Notes: generated by a model from the letters alone, not told the origin. A stretch of 64,000 nucleotides of DNA from Pararhizobium polonicum (GCF_001687365.1 NZ_CM004502.1:117328-181327), one strand, 5' to 3'; positions 53,377 to 62,960 are shown, counted from the stretch's first letter. A program made the numbers and translations.

Positions 53377-54378
53377 TCAAGTTTTAGATGCATTGCGGAA
53401 GTACACTTCCGACAACTGGAAAGCTCCGTGGTTTCGCTTGCACTGCGCCACAATATCAATTCCCGTTTTTAGCAAAGTGAAAATGTCGGCGCGATCAATG
53501 CCCGATCCGCCGTCGGACTCCTTTACCAAGAGCGCCAACTGCTCGAAAGCGAGTTCTGCAGAATTCGCATGGACGGTTGTTATTGAGCCGGGATGGCCAG
53601 AATTGACATTGCGGATGTAGTAGAACGCAGTGCCGTCGCGAAGCTCCTGAAGTAAGATACGGTCCGGCCGCATACGAAGACATGACTCCAGGAGCTCGCG
53701 CGGTCCTGCACGGGAAAGGCCCTGCCCGCCCTTTGAGTAGAATAACCGCACATGATTTGGCTGTGAGATCACTAGCTCAGGGGTGTCTTCAATCGAGATG
53801 ATCCTCTCGGTTTCGGGAATGTGTTTGATGAGCGCTTTCGAAAGAGTGGTTTTGGCCGAACCTGTGGCGCCCGAGATGATGATGTTCTTCCGCGCAATGA
53901 CTGCTTGCCGCAGGAAATCTTTAAAACGGCCAGCACGATAGATTTCGCTTAGCTCCTCATCCCGCGGGGACGAGGCGCTATTCGCTGCGCGCGTTTTCTC
54001 GAAAAATCCATTTTCCTCCAGGTCATCAAGGCTGAAGTCGACCGAAGAAGGCTTTCGGATTGTAATGCTGACAGTGTCTTTGATTGTCGCCGGCGGGATG
54101 ACAATCTGGATTCGTTCGTCGCCTGGGAGCGTTGCCGACAGTATTGGACGCGTCTCGTCAATCGACTGATGAGAGAAACTCGCTACGGCCCGGGCAAGGC
54201 GCATGAGCTTTTCGAAGGTCAGTTCCGGCGTGTCATGGGTCCGCCAACCGCCAGGACCTTCCGTCAGCACCTGCCCGGGCCGATTCACAATCACTTCATA
54301 GAGAGACGGGTCCTGGAGGTATGTCGAAAACGGCTTCAACAGCTCGCTGACAACAGCCGAATCCTGCCCCTCCGACAT
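53377..54378 (-). CDS. virB11: Type IV secretion ATPase VirB11
   Basis: This is a 333-residue hexameric traffic ATPase. It has an N-terminal domain of about 145 residues, then Walker A GATGSAKTT, Asp box IISIEDTPELV, Walker B-type RMRPDRILLQELRDG and His box SGHPGSITTVHANS. The Walker A has Ala where most homologues have Gly (GSGKT). It powers pilus assembly and substrate transfer from the cytoplasm. It is the last gene of the leftward operon and lies 8 bases after virB10. Confidence 0.93.
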   Translation of the reverse strand: MSEGQDSAVVSELLKPFSTYLQDPSLYEVIVNRPGQVLTEGPGGWRTHDTPELTFEKLMRLARAVASFSHQSIDETRPILSATLPGDERIQIVIPPATIKDTVSITIRKPSSVDFSLDDLEENGFFEKTRAANSASSPRDEELSEIYRAGRFKDFLRQAVIARKNIIISGATGSAKTTLSKALIKHIPETERIISIEDTPELVISQPNHVRLFYSKGGQGLSRAGPRELLESCLRMRPDRILLQELRDGTAFYYIRNVNSGHPGSITTVHANSAELAFEQLALLVKESDGGSGIDRADIFTLLKTGIDIVAQCKRNHGAFQLSEVYFRNASKT

Positions 54379-54386
54379 GTCCCATC

Positions 54387-55550
54387 CTACTTCGTTACGA
54401 GCGTCGACTGTGGTGCAAAATCCCCCAGCACTGCGCGATCGAAAATGCGGTTCCTGGGTTCCGTCACCCGAAGGCGGTAGATCCCGGAAAAGTCGAGATC
54501 GCGAGCAACAAAGATCGAAACCAGTTCACCATGGTGCTTATTCAGCGTCGGCGGGATGTTGATGGACTGTTCGACCGCGATTGCCGCCGCCTGTTGACTG
54601 GCGCTGGTGGTGTTCTGCGCATCGACATCGCTATCCTGCATCTGACTGCTGGCATAGCTCGTGGCATCACCGACAATAGAAAGAAGAAGGGCGCTGCCGA
54701 AGCGCTCCCACCAGTGGGTGTCGACATAGCCATCGACGCCGGCGCGACCGAGGGCGTCGGTCGCTGGCGATGCGAGTGTGACGATGACACCCTTCGGCGT
54801 TTTTGCTCGATTCCAGAGAACGAACAGGCGCTTTTGACCGCGCTGAAGCCCGCCGCGATATTCGCCAACAACCTGCGTGCCCTTTTCCATCAACACGACC
54901 CGACCGTTATCCGAAAGGACGTCGCGGTTGATCACGCAACTGGTAAAACCCGGCTGGTCGGATGCCAACGCCGTTTCAAGCACGCAGGGGATCGAAGTCC
55001 CCATCGCGACGATAAAATCGCGATTTCCAAGTGTACCGGCGCGCGAGCCCTCAAGCCGTGTTGGCCGCAATAGACCATCGAAACGCTGCTCATCGCTGTT
55101 CTGCTGGTTCTGGGCCATCATATTATTGTCGAGCGGCACGAAATTGCCGTTGTTTGAAGTGTCCGGATCTCGTCGCTCATTCGCGTTCTTCTGCCCGCTG
55201 CTGAACGCCATCACAGGCGCGCGGCGGGCGGAATCGAGGAGTTTGTCGCTTTCCTCCGCTACCGGTTCAACGACAGGTGTCGGCAATTTGACCTCTGGGA
55301 CCACCTGCGTCGGTTCGGTTTTTTCCTTGGCGGCTTCGAAGGGATTTGTCTGGCGAATAACAACCCGCTCTGGTTGGGTATTCTCGTCTTTTTCTTTCTT
55401 GCCTGTGGTCGACCAGAGAGCAAACCCGACGAACGCAACGATGGCGATGGCCACCGCTCCGCGTTTCAAAAGTGGATTGTTGTCGATGCGGCGACCGGTG
55501 ACGGTTTCCGCGCGTTCTCCGGGAATGCGAGCTTCATCTTCCTGAGCCAT
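54387..55550 (-). CDS. virB10: Type IV secretion core protein VirB10
   Basis: This is a 387-residue bitopic protein. The short cytoplasmic N-terminus is followed by a membrane segment at ~residues 30-48 (AVAIAIVAFVGFALW), a Pro/Glu-rich periplasmic linker, and the TrbI/VirB10 domain (TSIPCVLETALASDQPG; MEKGTQVVGEYRGGLQRGQKRLFVLWNR). It spans both membranes in the outer-membrane core complex. ATG 55550 is the homology start; the open frame upstream is not. Confidence 0.93.
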   Translation of the reverse strand: MAQEDEARIPGERAETVTGRRIDNNPLLKRGAVAIAIVAFVGFALWSTTGKKEKDENTQPERVVIRQTNPFEAAKEKTEPTQVVPEVKLPTPVVEPVAEESDKLLDSARRAPVMAFSSGQKNANERRDPDTSNNGNFVPLDNNMMAQNQQNSDEQRFDGLLRPTRLEGSRAGTLGNRDFIVAMGTSIPCVLETALASDQPGFTSCVINRDVLSDNGRVVLMEKGTQVVGEYRGGLQRGQKRLFVLWNRAKTPKGVIVTLASPATDALGRAGVDGYVDTHWWERFGSALLLSIVGDATSYASSQMQDSDVDAQNTTSASQQAAAIAVEQSINIPPTLNKHHGELVSIFVARDLDFSGIYRLRVTEPRNRIFDRAVLGDFAPQSTLVTK

Positions 55551-55564
55551 GACCGTTCTCTTCC

Positions 55565-56419
55565 CTATTGCCCGGTGACGTTGCTTTTCACGACGCGCTC
55601 TACCGACGGAGACGTCGTATTGGTGTCGGGGTTGATGCCGACGCGGTCGTAGGCCTCGTTGAAGACACAAAGCACATCCTTGCCTCGACGCAGGATGAAC
55701 TTGCGGCTGATTGCGTGCACCATTACCAGATTTCCGTCGACCGACTTCGGAACAAGGCTTTCGGATCCGTCGGAGTTCTCCATATAGATCGCAGGCATTT
55801 CCTGGTTGCCAACGAAGGCGAACGTCGTGATTTTTCCATTGTCGTAGACGCTCTGCGGCTCCAGTGCCTGAAAGCCCTGAGCCGAATAGCGCCAGTTTCG
55901 AGGGCCATACGCTTCGTGGAGGGCCAGCACATTGTCGGCGTCCTTCGCTTGGGCGGCGAGAGCCCTCGATACTGCCTGCTGGCGACGAATCTCAGCTTCA
56001 TCTGCTGGATACCTGAACTTCACGTAAAAATAGGTGTTCTGCCCGGCTTCGACAGAACCGTCTCGAACCGTCAATTCCATCTGGTAGCTACGAGTCGAGC
56101 CATCACGCCGCGTTGTCACGACAGATATGTTCGTCACCGGCTGGTTCTCGCGCGGTTTCAGGAACAGGATGTTGCCGGCCGGCGCAACTTCCCAGGCAAC
56201 ACTGTTGCCGAGCGCCACATGGGCAATTTCTTCGTCCGCCGCGAACTCGACCTGTACGGATGACCGCAAGGTCCCAACGACCCTCGTGATGTTGTAGGGT
56301 TGGTAGTTCACAAAGCGGACGCGACTGTCTTGCGAGGCGCCCCGTGGAATCTCCAGCGCAAGCGCGGGCGACATGGAAATTGAAAGGACGAGTGCGACGA
56401 TTGGTGCGGTGCGCATCAT
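55565..56419 (-). CDS. virB9: Type IV secretion core protein VirB9
   Basis: This is a 284-residue secreted protein. The signal peptide ends near SPALALE. The N-terminal VirB9 strand region (DSRVRFVNYQPYNITRVVG) is followed by the C-terminal domain (GFQALEPQSVYDNGKITTFAF). It forms the outer-membrane core complex with VirB7 and VirB10. Its start overlaps the virB8 stop. Confidence 0.92.
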   Translation of the reverse strand: MMRTAPIVALVLSISMSPALALEIPRGASQDSRVRFVNYQPYNITRVVGTLRSSVQVEFAADEEIAHVALGNSVAWEVAPAGNILFLKPRENQPVTNISVVTTRRDGSTRSYQMELTVRDGSVEAGQNTYFYVKFRYPADEAEIRRQQAVSRALAAQAKDADNVLALHEAYGPRNWRYSAQGFQALEPQSVYDNGKITTFAFVGNQEMPAIYMENSDGSESLVPKSVDGNLVMVHAISRKFILRRGKDVLCVFNEAYDRVGINPDTNTTSPSVERVVKSNVTGQ

Positions 56420-57087
56420 CTCACCTCCTCCGGATCAGCACGATACTCGCTGACGACAAAGCCGAGTGGGTTCACGAGCCGGTCCGTCGACGACATCGGA
56501 GCGTTGGCGTACGAATAGGTGAGGCTCGCAACCCAGTGGGTCGTCCGCACTTCCTCGCCGCGCGTAATGGTGCGCATGTAGCGCACCGAGACGACATTCT
56601 GATTAATCAGAGAAATCGAAGCGATATCGATCCTCGCCGTGGCTGCGCGACCATAAATGTTCTGAGGCGATTCCGGGTTGCTGCCGCGGTACACACCTGA
56701 GAATCGTGTCTGTTCGGCTTGCGTCGACAAAAGGGCGATGGTGCGGAAGTTCTCTTGTGCTTCGCTCCAGACGTAACCCTCGCGGGCGCGGACATACTTG
56801 GCAGCGAAATATTTTGTCACGGCCTCGTCGTAGGTGCCGGCCGTCGACGTCAGCGCCGACACCACATCGACAATGCCCGTCGAATTGTCGACGCGCACCA
56901 CAAAGGGCTCAACCGTCTTGAGGGGCGTGAGACCGGCAATCGCGAAGACGGACACGCCGGCGACAAATCCTGAGACGATAGCAATCGACCAGGCGATCCT
57001 GTTCGAACGCTCGATCTGGATCATTCGGTCCTGGTCGAAACGGCGCGCCTTGTCGAAGTAGTTCTTGAGATTATCTGTCGTCACCAT
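56416..57087 (-). CDS. virB8: Type IV secretion inner-membrane protein VirB8
   Basis: This is a 223-residue protein with a cytoplasmic N-terminus, one membrane segment at ~residues 33-53 (SIAIVSGFVAGVSVFAIAGL), and an NTF2-like periplasmic domain (YDEAVTKYFAAKYVRAREGYVW). It is an assembly scaffold linking core and inner-membrane complexes. Three bases separate it from virB7. Confidence 0.92.
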   Translation of the reverse strand: MVTTDNLKNYFDKARRFDQDRMIQIERSNRIAWSIAIVSGFVAGVSVFAIAGLTPLKTVEPFVVRVDNSTGIVDVVSALTSTAGTYDEAVTKYFAAKYVRAREGYVWSEAQENFRTIALLSTQAEQTRFSGVYRGSNPESPQNIYGRAATARIDIASISLINQNVVSVRYMRTITRGEEVRTTHWVASLTYSYANAPMSSTDRLVNPLGFVVSEYRADPEEVR

Positions 57088-57090
57088 CTC

Positions 57091-57357
57091 TCATCCCTCA
57101 CAGCGGCGATAGGAACCGTCGATGTCCAGATGCGCGAAGGCTGCAGGCTCCGCAGCCTCTTCGACAAACGGTGTCACGGACGTGGAGGGGTTCGCGTTGG
57201 ATTGCTGCTGTTTCAGCTTGCTATCACCCTCCCATTCCCACATCGAACGATTTAAGGGTCGGCGCGAATAGCCGTCGCATTTCGGCAAGGGGTAGGTCAG
57301 TGATGCGCAGCCGCCTAGCGTGGCTGCAATGACGAGCAATACGGCAGGCTTAATCAT
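57091..57357 (-). CDS. virB7: VirB7-type lipoprotein
   Basis: This is an 88-residue lipoprotein with lipobox LGGC at ~residue 17 and a second Cys (PKCDGY) that could crosslink with VirB9. Its position between virB6 and virB8 and its size support VirB7 of the core complex. It is longer than the Ti-plasmid VirB7 (~55 residues). Confidence 0.8.
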   Translation of the reverse strand: MIKPAVLLVIAATLGGCASLTYPLPKCDGYSRRPLNRSMWEWEGDSKLKQQQSNANPSTSVTPFVEEAAEPAAFAHLDIDGSYRRCEG

Positions 57358-57392
57358 TCAGGCAGGCCTTTTCTTAATTTTCGAAATGCATG

Positions 57393-58328
57393 TCACGCGC
57401 CGGCATTCCTCGAGCCGAATGCCCGGCCCGCAAAGCGGGCACCGCGACCGACCATACGGCCGGTGTAGGAGGTCCCTCGCGCAAGCATGCCCTCATGCGC
57501 ATCTCTTGCGGCGCCATAGCCATAAGCCAGCGACGCGCCACCGGAGGCCAGAGCTGAGGCAATGCTGGGAAGCTGGTAGAAAACATAGAGAGCGGCAATC
57601 CCGATGGCGCAGAGCGCGATCGGTCGCATGAGAACGTCGGTGTAGCCGTCGATTGCGGTAAAGGTCGAGTCGATGCTGGAGATCAGCAGTGAACCGACGG
57701 CAACGACGAGCACCTGCAGGATCACAAAGTTCGCGAGCTGCCCGATCCAGGACTCGGTAAAGCGCCGCGTCGACTGGAACATGGCGAGCGCGATGAAAAT
57801 TGGCCCGATCGCCAACACAATTGCCAGCGCCAACCGCGCATAGAGGGAAACCACGTAGCCGATCCCAGCAACGAGAAAGCTGACGCCAATCACCATCATG
57901 CCGCCGACGCCGGTGACGATGTCGACCGGCCAAGAGGCGCGCGACCAGATATCGGTCGCAGAAGCCTGGCCCTTGTCGAGCAAGCTGTCGAAGGTGCTGG
58001 CGCTCGGCGCCGCACCCGAATTCAGGGCCTGCGCGATCTCGCGCGGCAACACATCGAAGAAGATGTTCGTGACATAGGTTTGATATTCGCCGGCGTTCTT
58101 GACCAACATGACGATGATCGCGAGCTTTATCGCGCGAAAGGCAAAGTCAAGGATGGGTTCCTGCACAGAGCCCCGCAGGACGAGATAGCCGTAGAGCACC
58201 ACGTAGAGAGTAACGGCCGCCGTCAACGGACCAGTGACCCATTCGGCTATGTTCGACGTTCCATCGGACACGAACGTCTCCAGTGGCTGCTTGAACTGCC
58301 CGTCGATAAACTCAAACACTTGGTACAT
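57393..58328 (-). CDS. virB6: Type IV secretion polytopic protein VirB6
   Basis: This is a 311-residue protein with five or six membrane segments (GPLTAAVTLYVVLYGYLVL; GGMMVIGVSFLVAGIGYVVSLYARLALAIVLAIGP) and the conserved VirB6 centre LALAIVLAIGPIFIALAMF with nearby RRFTESWIGQLANF. It forms part of the inner-membrane channel for DNA transfer. The C-terminus is Gly/Arg-rich. Confidence 0.92.
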   Translation of the reverse strand: MYQVFEFIDGQFKQPLETFVSDGTSNIAEWVTGPLTAAVTLYVVLYGYLVLRGSVQEPILDFAFRAIKLAIIVMLVKNAGEYQTYVTNIFFDVLPREIAQALNSGAAPSASTFDSLLDKGQASATDIWSRASWPVDIVTGVGGMMVIGVSFLVAGIGYVVSLYARLALAIVLAIGPIFIALAMFQSTRRFTESWIGQLANFVILQVLVVAVGSLLISSIDSTFTAIDGYTDVLMRPIALCAIGIAALYVFYQLPSIASALASGGASLAYGYGAARDAHEGMLARGTSYTGRMVGRGARFAGRAFGSRNAGA

Positions 58329-58331
58329 GGA

Positions 58332-58565
58332 TTAGCCTCCCAGCGCTTTGCGCATGTTTTGGAGGCGTAGCTTCCCGTCGGCCGCTTCTGCGTTGTGGCA
58401 GTTGACGGTGTTGCGCAATTCACCCGGATTGTTGCGGCAGTCAGAAATGGTGCGGCTCAGCAGCGCTTCGTCAGCGATGAGTTCATCGACAGTGTACGTC
58501 CGCTCGGATTCCTGCGAGCAAGCGGCCACTAGTAAAAGGGTAACGAGGATGGGTATCCGCCTCAC
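58332..58565 (-). CDS. eex: Entry-exclusion lipoprotein (EexN-like)
   Basis: This is a 77-residue lipoprotein (GTG start, lipobox VAAC at ~residue 15). It has the EexN-type pattern: TVDELIADEALLSRTISDCRNNPGELRNTVNCHNAEAADGK. Such proteins reduce entry of a second copy of the same plasmid into the cell. Its GTG overlaps the virB5 stop by four bases (GTGA). The position between virB5 and virB6 is usual for IncN-like and Avh-type operons, and it marks the system as conjugative rather than effector-dedicated. Confidence 0.85.
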   Translation of the reverse strand: MRRIPILVTLLLVAACSQESERTYTVDELIADEALLSRTISDCRNNPGELRNTVNCHNAEAADGKLRLQNMRKALGG

Positions 58566-59260
58566 TGCAGCGCCGCCTTCATAGCGTCCATGCGTTGGCG
58601 CCAATCCTCGGCCTTGCGCTGCTCGTCGACCTGGGTCTGCGCTTGCTGGACCATCCGCAATCCCTCCATTCGAAGGACGTCGCTCTGCAGGAATGCCTGT
58701 TCGGCCTGCAGGCGAGCCTGCAAATCTGCGATCTCCTTGGCGTCGCCTGCGGTAGAGATTTTCTCGCGTAACTGATCGATTCCATCGATGCGCTTGCTCG
58801 CGGCATCGTAGATTTGCTGACCGAGGCTCATCTGGCCTGCGTTTTGGCTCTGAATACGCGACAGTTCCGTGGCATAGAAATCGTCGGCATTTGTGCGGTA
58901 GGTCGAGTTACTGTCGAGGAACTTCGAGGCGGAATCGCCGAACACGCCGGAGCCGTTGCCTTTGAGCAAACCCTCGATGGCGGCGAAGTCGGATGGAAGC
59001 GCCTTGCGGATGGCCGGATCGTTGAGAACGTTCGCGACATCCGCCATATCGGTCAGCTTGTTGAGCGAGCCATAAAGCTGCTGCGCCTGCTCGATCTGCT
59101 GATTAAGCGCATCGAGTTGTGACTTGAGCTGCGCAATGCTTTCGATCTGTTTGGCGATAGCGGTCTGATCGATGACCGGTATCCCCTGCCCTGCCGCACC
59201 TTCGGCGGAAAGGATAAATGCCATGACGAGCACTGCGCCTTGAAGTCGATAGGAAGCCAT
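58562..59260 (-). CDS. virB5: Minor pilin VirB5
   Basis: This is a 232-residue secreted protein. The signal peptide ends near AAGQG, and it then has long helices (IAKQIESIAQLKSQLDALNQQIEQAQQLYGSL) characteristic of VirB5/TraC. It sits at the pilus tip and aids recipient contact. Its ATG overlaps the virB4 stop by one base (TGATG). Confidence 0.9.
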   Translation of the reverse strand: MASYRLQGAVLVMAFILSAEGAAGQGIPVIDQTAIAKQIESIAQLKSQLDALNQQIEQAQQLYGSLNKLTDMADVANVLNDPAIRKALPSDFAAIEGLLKGNGSGVFGDSASKFLDSNSTYRTNADDFYATELSRIQSQNAGQMSLGQQIYDAASKRIDGIDQLREKISTAGDAKEIADLQARLQAEQAFLQSDVLRMEGLRMVQQAQTQVDEQRKAEDWRQRMDAMKAALQ

Positions 59261-61641
59261 CAGCTTGCACTCCTTCGTTGTTGGAAAACGGGAAGCCAAT
59301 CCTTGACGTCATCGCCAACCTCCGCGCGGATCACGTCCAGAAGTTCGACATTGGCGGTCCGACCGGAAAGGATGGCGAGCTCGTCATCGAAGCCGTTGAG
59401 GTCGAGCTCGGCAACGACGCTGTTGTGTCCCTGCTTCAACACGAACCTCCGGCTCTCGACGGAAAGCTCGCGGGCAATCAATTCGTATTCGCGTTCGGTG
59501 AGCTTGAATCCATCGACATAGTCGGCATGGTTCCCGCGTGAGTTGGGCAGGAAGATCTGTGTCGGGCATTGCTCGATGATCGTGTGCGCAATCGGCGAAT
59601 TCAGCGCGTCACGTGGGCTTTGTGTGGCAAACAGCATCAACCCATTTTGTTTGCGGATGGTCTTCAGCTTGTTCTGCGCAAGATCGCGGAACCCCTCGTC
59701 TTGGAGCGCCTTCCAGAATTCATCGATGACGATAATGATCCGGCGGCCGTCGATCAGCTGCTCGACACGGTGGAAAAGGTAGGCCATCAGCGGCGTGCGG
59801 ATCTCCTCGTTGTCGAGGAAGTCGGTCATGTCGTAGCCGATGAACTTGCCGGTTCCGCCTAAGTCGCCAAAGCCGATATCCTCAATGATATTGTCGAATA
59901 CCCAGCCGAGTGGCCCTCCCCTCTCCCACCGGCGGAGCCTGGCGGCGATCCCTTCCGGATCCGTGTTATTGAGGAAAGTCCGGAGTGCGCCGATCGTCCG
60001 CCGGTCAACGGGCAGGTCGGCAAGGCCATCGATCGCGCCAGAGATGTCGCGAAGCTCGGTGACAGTCAGTTCCCGCGTCCCTGAACCCACAAGCTTGCCG
60101 ACCCAACGCGCCAGGAACACCTTGTTTTCCGGCGTCAGGTCGAGGGCCTTCAGGGGAGCGCAGCCGGTTGGGACACCATTCTTCAGGGGGAGGTAGGTGC
60201 CGCCGGCGGCGCGGACATAGAGGTCCGCGCCCCGATCCTTGTCGAAGAAAACCACATGTGGATCGTGCTTTTCCAGCTGCGACAGCATGAAATTGACGAT
60301 CACGGTCTTTCCGGCTCCCGATGGGCCGCACATGAAGGTATTGCCGAGATCACCATAGTGGAGATTGAAGTAGTAGGGTGACCCCGAGGCGGTCTTGAGC
60401 AGGGCGACAGCCGGTCCCCATTCATTGCCGTCCTTCTGTCCGATCGGATAGGAGTGGAATGGTGACAGTGCTGCGAAATTCTTCGAGCTGATCGCGCCCG
60501 ATCGCGCCCGGTAGCGGAAATTGCCCGGCAACTGCGCCCACCAGGCGGCCTCGAGGCCGAGATCCTCTCGCGCCACGACGGCGCCGCCATTGGTCAGGCT
60601 GGCACGAGCCTTCGCGAGGTTGTCCGTCAGGTCCTTCACTGTCGCCGCGAAGACGGACAGCGTCAGATGATGCTCGCCGATCACGAACCGGTTGGACTCC
60701 AGATCGTCCATCGCATCGTCGAGTTCATCGATCTGCGAAGCCGCTTTATCGCCGCCGCTCACGAGCTGGTTCTGCTTTCGCCCCATGATGACGCGAGCGT
60801 CCGCCTTCGCCACAAAACAAAAGGATTGGGAAAGTATAAGTTCAAACGGACTGGTCAGGACGCCATCCAGCATGCCGGTCCTGGTGCGGGCCGGGTATTC
60901 CTTGAAGCTCAGCATGCCGGCGAACCGAGTTTCCGCCTCATGGCGAATTTCGATCGTCTCACGACCGATGATGACGCGATCCGAGTAGATCGCCGAGGCG
61001 ATGCGACCTTCGGTGAGCGGCACTCGCTCCCGCCTTCCGCCGACGATCTGGTGCAACACCTCGCTCGGCTCGGAGAAGAGCATGCCATCCTGTTCGTAGA
61101 GAGAAAGCACACGTGGTTCGAAACGCTTCAAACCCGCCATCACGTCGACGACCTTGTCCTGAAGCTGTTTCAGGGCCTCTTCATCGAGCTCCATATGAAG
61201 GCGTTTTGCCCGGCGAAGGCGCGATAGCAGCTTTACCGCCTTGGCGGCCGGATCGCGCCCTGGAGACCAAAGGACGGTCAGATAGAGATCATTGCGGAAA
61301 AGGTCTTCGCGAACCATGCGCTCGCGGTATTTCTCGTTGAGCGCGGCGGAGAATGGTGTTGCAAATGTCCCATCCGGATAGTCGCTGTCTCTGCGACGGA
61401 TCAAGTGCGTCCAGAGGGCAAGCCGCTCATCGGCGATATTCCGGAAAAGCGTGTTGAGGTCGCGATGGAGAGCGTTGAGATCCAACACGTCCGCGGTCTC
61501 GAATGACACGCCTTCGAGGGCGATCATGACCATCAGTGTCCGGGAGTCGAGTGCGATGGTCGTTTCGTCGATGTGTCGAACGTAAGGAATGAAAGCCTCG
61601 GGGGAGAGCTCGCGGGATCTGAGGGTGGCGATACTAGGCAA
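59260..61641 (-). CDS. virB4: Type IV secretion ATPase VirB4
   Basis: This is a protein of about 793 residues with a CagE/VirB4 N-terminal domain and a C-terminal ATPase. The ATPase has Walker A MCGPSGAGKTV (~residue 450), Walker B IIIVIDEFWKAL, and FATQSPRDALNSPIAHTIIEQ. It drives pilus assembly and substrate translocation at the inner membrane. There is no ATG at the homology start. TTG 61641 (MPSIATLRSRELSPE) has AAAGGGA eight bases upstream and overlaps the virB3 end, while TTG 61647 is a weaker choice. Confidence 0.92.
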   Translation of the reverse strand: MPSIATLRSRELSPEAFIPYVRHIDETTIALDSRTLMVMIALEGVSFETADVLDLNALHRDLNTLFRNIADERLALWTHLIRRRDSDYPDGTFATPFSAALNEKYRERMVREDLFRNDLYLTVLWSPGRDPAAKAVKLLSRLRRAKRLHMELDEEALKQLQDKVVDVMAGLKRFEPRVLSLYEQDGMLFSEPSEVLHQIVGGRRERVPLTEGRIASAIYSDRVIIGRETIEIRHEAETRFAGMLSFKEYPARTRTGMLDGVLTSPFELILSQSFCFVAKADARVIMGRKQNQLVSGGDKAASQIDELDDAMDDLESNRFVIGEHHLTLSVFAATVKDLTDNLAKARASLTNGGAVVAREDLGLEAAWWAQLPGNFRYRARSGAISSKNFAALSPFHSYPIGQKDGNEWGPAVALLKTASGSPYYFNLHYGDLGNTFMCGPSGAGKTVIVNFMLSQLEKHDPHVVFFDKDRGADLYVRAAGGTYLPLKNGVPTGCAPLKALDLTPENKVFLARWVGKLVGSGTRELTVTELRDISGAIDGLADLPVDRRTIGALRTFLNNTDPEGIAARLRRWERGGPLGWVFDNIIEDIGFGDLGGTGKFIGYDMTDFLDNEEIRTPLMAYLFHRVEQLIDGRRIIIVIDEFWKALQDEGFRDLAQNKLKTIRKQNGLMLFATQSPRDALNSPIAHTIIEQCPTQIFLPNSRGNHADYVDGFKLTEREYELIARELSVESRRFVLKQGHNSVVAELDLNGFDDELAILSGRTANVELLDVIRAEVGDDVKDWLPVFQQRRSAS

Positions 61642-61975
61642 AACCAATATCCCTTTCGTCAAAGCGGCGGGCCAGCCGAAGTGGCGATAGCGTTGCTCCG
61701 CCCCAGTAGGCACTGTTCCGCGATCGGCCGCGCGTCTCGACCCAGGCCAGAAGGATGCGGAACATGTTGTGATCGTGCTTGACGAGGGCGCGAAAGATGA
61801 GGTGGAACACGACGCCGACGAGCGCATAGGCGATCGATCCGGCGACGATGTAGAGGATCGTCGTGAGCATGATGTTGAAGCCCATCGCTTCCATGGTCAC
61901 GCCAGCGATCATCGCCGGCCGTGTGCACGCGATGAAAAGTGTGTCTTCTTCGAGAACCGCCCGCTCACCCGCCAT
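61634..61975 (-). CDS. virB3: Type IV secretion protein VirB3
   Basis: This is a 113-residue inner-membrane protein with the VirB3 pattern DTLFIACTRPAMIAGVTMEA followed by hydrophobic segments (MLTTILYIVAGSIAYALVGVVFHLIF). It works with VirB4 in pilus biogenesis. Its end overlaps the start of virB4, so the two are translationally coupled. Confidence 0.92.
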   Translation of the reverse strand: MAGERAVLEEDTLFIACTRPAMIAGVTMEAMGFNIMLTTILYIVAGSIAYALVGVVFHLIFRALVKHDHNMFRILLAWVETRGRSRNSAYWGGATLSPLRLARRFDERDIGFA

Positions 61976-61977
61976 CG

Positions 61978-62277
61978 TCAGCTTCCGACGATGGTGTTGA
62001 CGAGTTCGGTAGCGCCGAAGATGCCGCCGATGCCGATGATCCAGAACCCTGCCCGCCTCAGGTCCATATAGCCGAACATCCAGGCAATGCAGATGACGAT
62101 CACCGCGATGACAGCCAAAAGCTTGGCAATGTTGCCAGTCAGCATTGTCACTATGTTCTGGAGCACCGTTTCAATGCCGGCGGCCTGCGCGAAGGCGGGT
62201 TCGACCATCATAACCACGATGGCCGCGGCCATCACGGATGAAGCGATAACGGGTCGGATACGGGAATTCACAGTCAT
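61978..62277 (-). CDS. virB2: Major pilin VirB2
   Basis: This is a 99-residue pro-pilin. The long signal peptide ends near EPAFAQA, and it is followed by two hydrophobic helices (LQNIVTMLTGNIAKLLAVIAVIVICIAWMFG; FWIIGIGGIFGATELVNTIVG) joined by a short polar loop YMDLRRAG. This is the classic VirB2/TrbC layout. Its start overlaps the virB1 stop (ATGA). Confidence 0.93.
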   Translation of the reverse strand: MTVNSRIRPVIASSVMAAAIVVMMVEPAFAQAAGIETVLQNIVTMLTGNIAKLLAVIAVIVICIAWMFGYMDLRRAGFWIIGIGGIFGATELVNTIVGS

Positions 62278-62960
62278 TTACTCTGCTCCGATTGATTGCT
62301 CTGAAACACGAGTACGGATGATCGGCGTCGGGTCTTAAAGACGTCCCATGCCGGCGCCGCGGAGATCGCGGCTATTTTTTCCGGGGAGTTTTCCGCCACC
62401 ACCTCGGCAACGGCGTCTGCGCTGGGAATTTCGTTTGGGACGTCATCCTCGCTCCCCTCTCCAGTGTCGCCAATTGTCACTCGTGCCATGGTCGGCCCGA
62501 GCCGTTTGATTTCGCGGTGAACCTGATCGTCATAGTTGACCATGGCGCCGATGGATGGATCGTCACGTCCGTAATAGGATTGCAGCATGATCTGCTCGGC
62601 CCTCCCGGCGTCGGCCCCTTCTTTCACTGCGAGGCGGTAGTAGCCGTCGAGCAGCGTCGCTGTGGCTTGCAGGTTGACGCACGGATCGAAGGCGTCTGAT
62701 ATGGAGAGATTTAGTCTGTGCAGTTCTTCCAGTCCGATCCCGCCAAGGCCCATCTGGATGTCTTGCTGTCCAGCCGCCAAGGATGTGGCGACCTCGATTG
62801 CTTCGGCCTTCGTGGCAGGCTGCCGCTTGAGGGGCGCGCCGCTGTTGATCCGGATGTTGAACGGAGCGAATCGGCTTTCGAGGCTGACGACGCCCGCAAG
62901 GGTTTCGGATGAAACGTAGGGTGCGCAGGTCTGTGCAAGATCTAGGAAGGCAATTGGCAT
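62274..62960 (-). CDS. virB1: Lytic transglycosylase VirB1
   Basis: This is a protein of about 228 residues with an SLT-type domain at the N-terminus: catalytic Glu in LAGVVSLESRFAPF, QDIQMGLGGIGLEEL, and CVNLQATATLL. The C-terminal tail is acidic and disordered. It opens the peptidoglycan for apparatus assembly. An obvious signal peptide is absent from the ATG 62960 product. A GTG at 62972 overlapping the preceding gene is an alternative start. Confidence 0.87.
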   Translation of the reverse strand: MPIAFLDLAQTCAPYVSSETLAGVVSLESRFAPFNIRINSGAPLKRQPATKAEAIEVATSLAAGQQDIQMGLGGIGLEELHRLNLSISDAFDPCVNLQATATLLDGYYRLAVKEGADAGRAEQIMLQSYYGRDDPSIGAMVNYDDQVHREIKRLGPTMARVTIGDTGEGSEDDVPNEIPSADAVAEVVAENSPEKIAAISAAPAWDVFKTRRRSSVLVFQSNQSEQSK

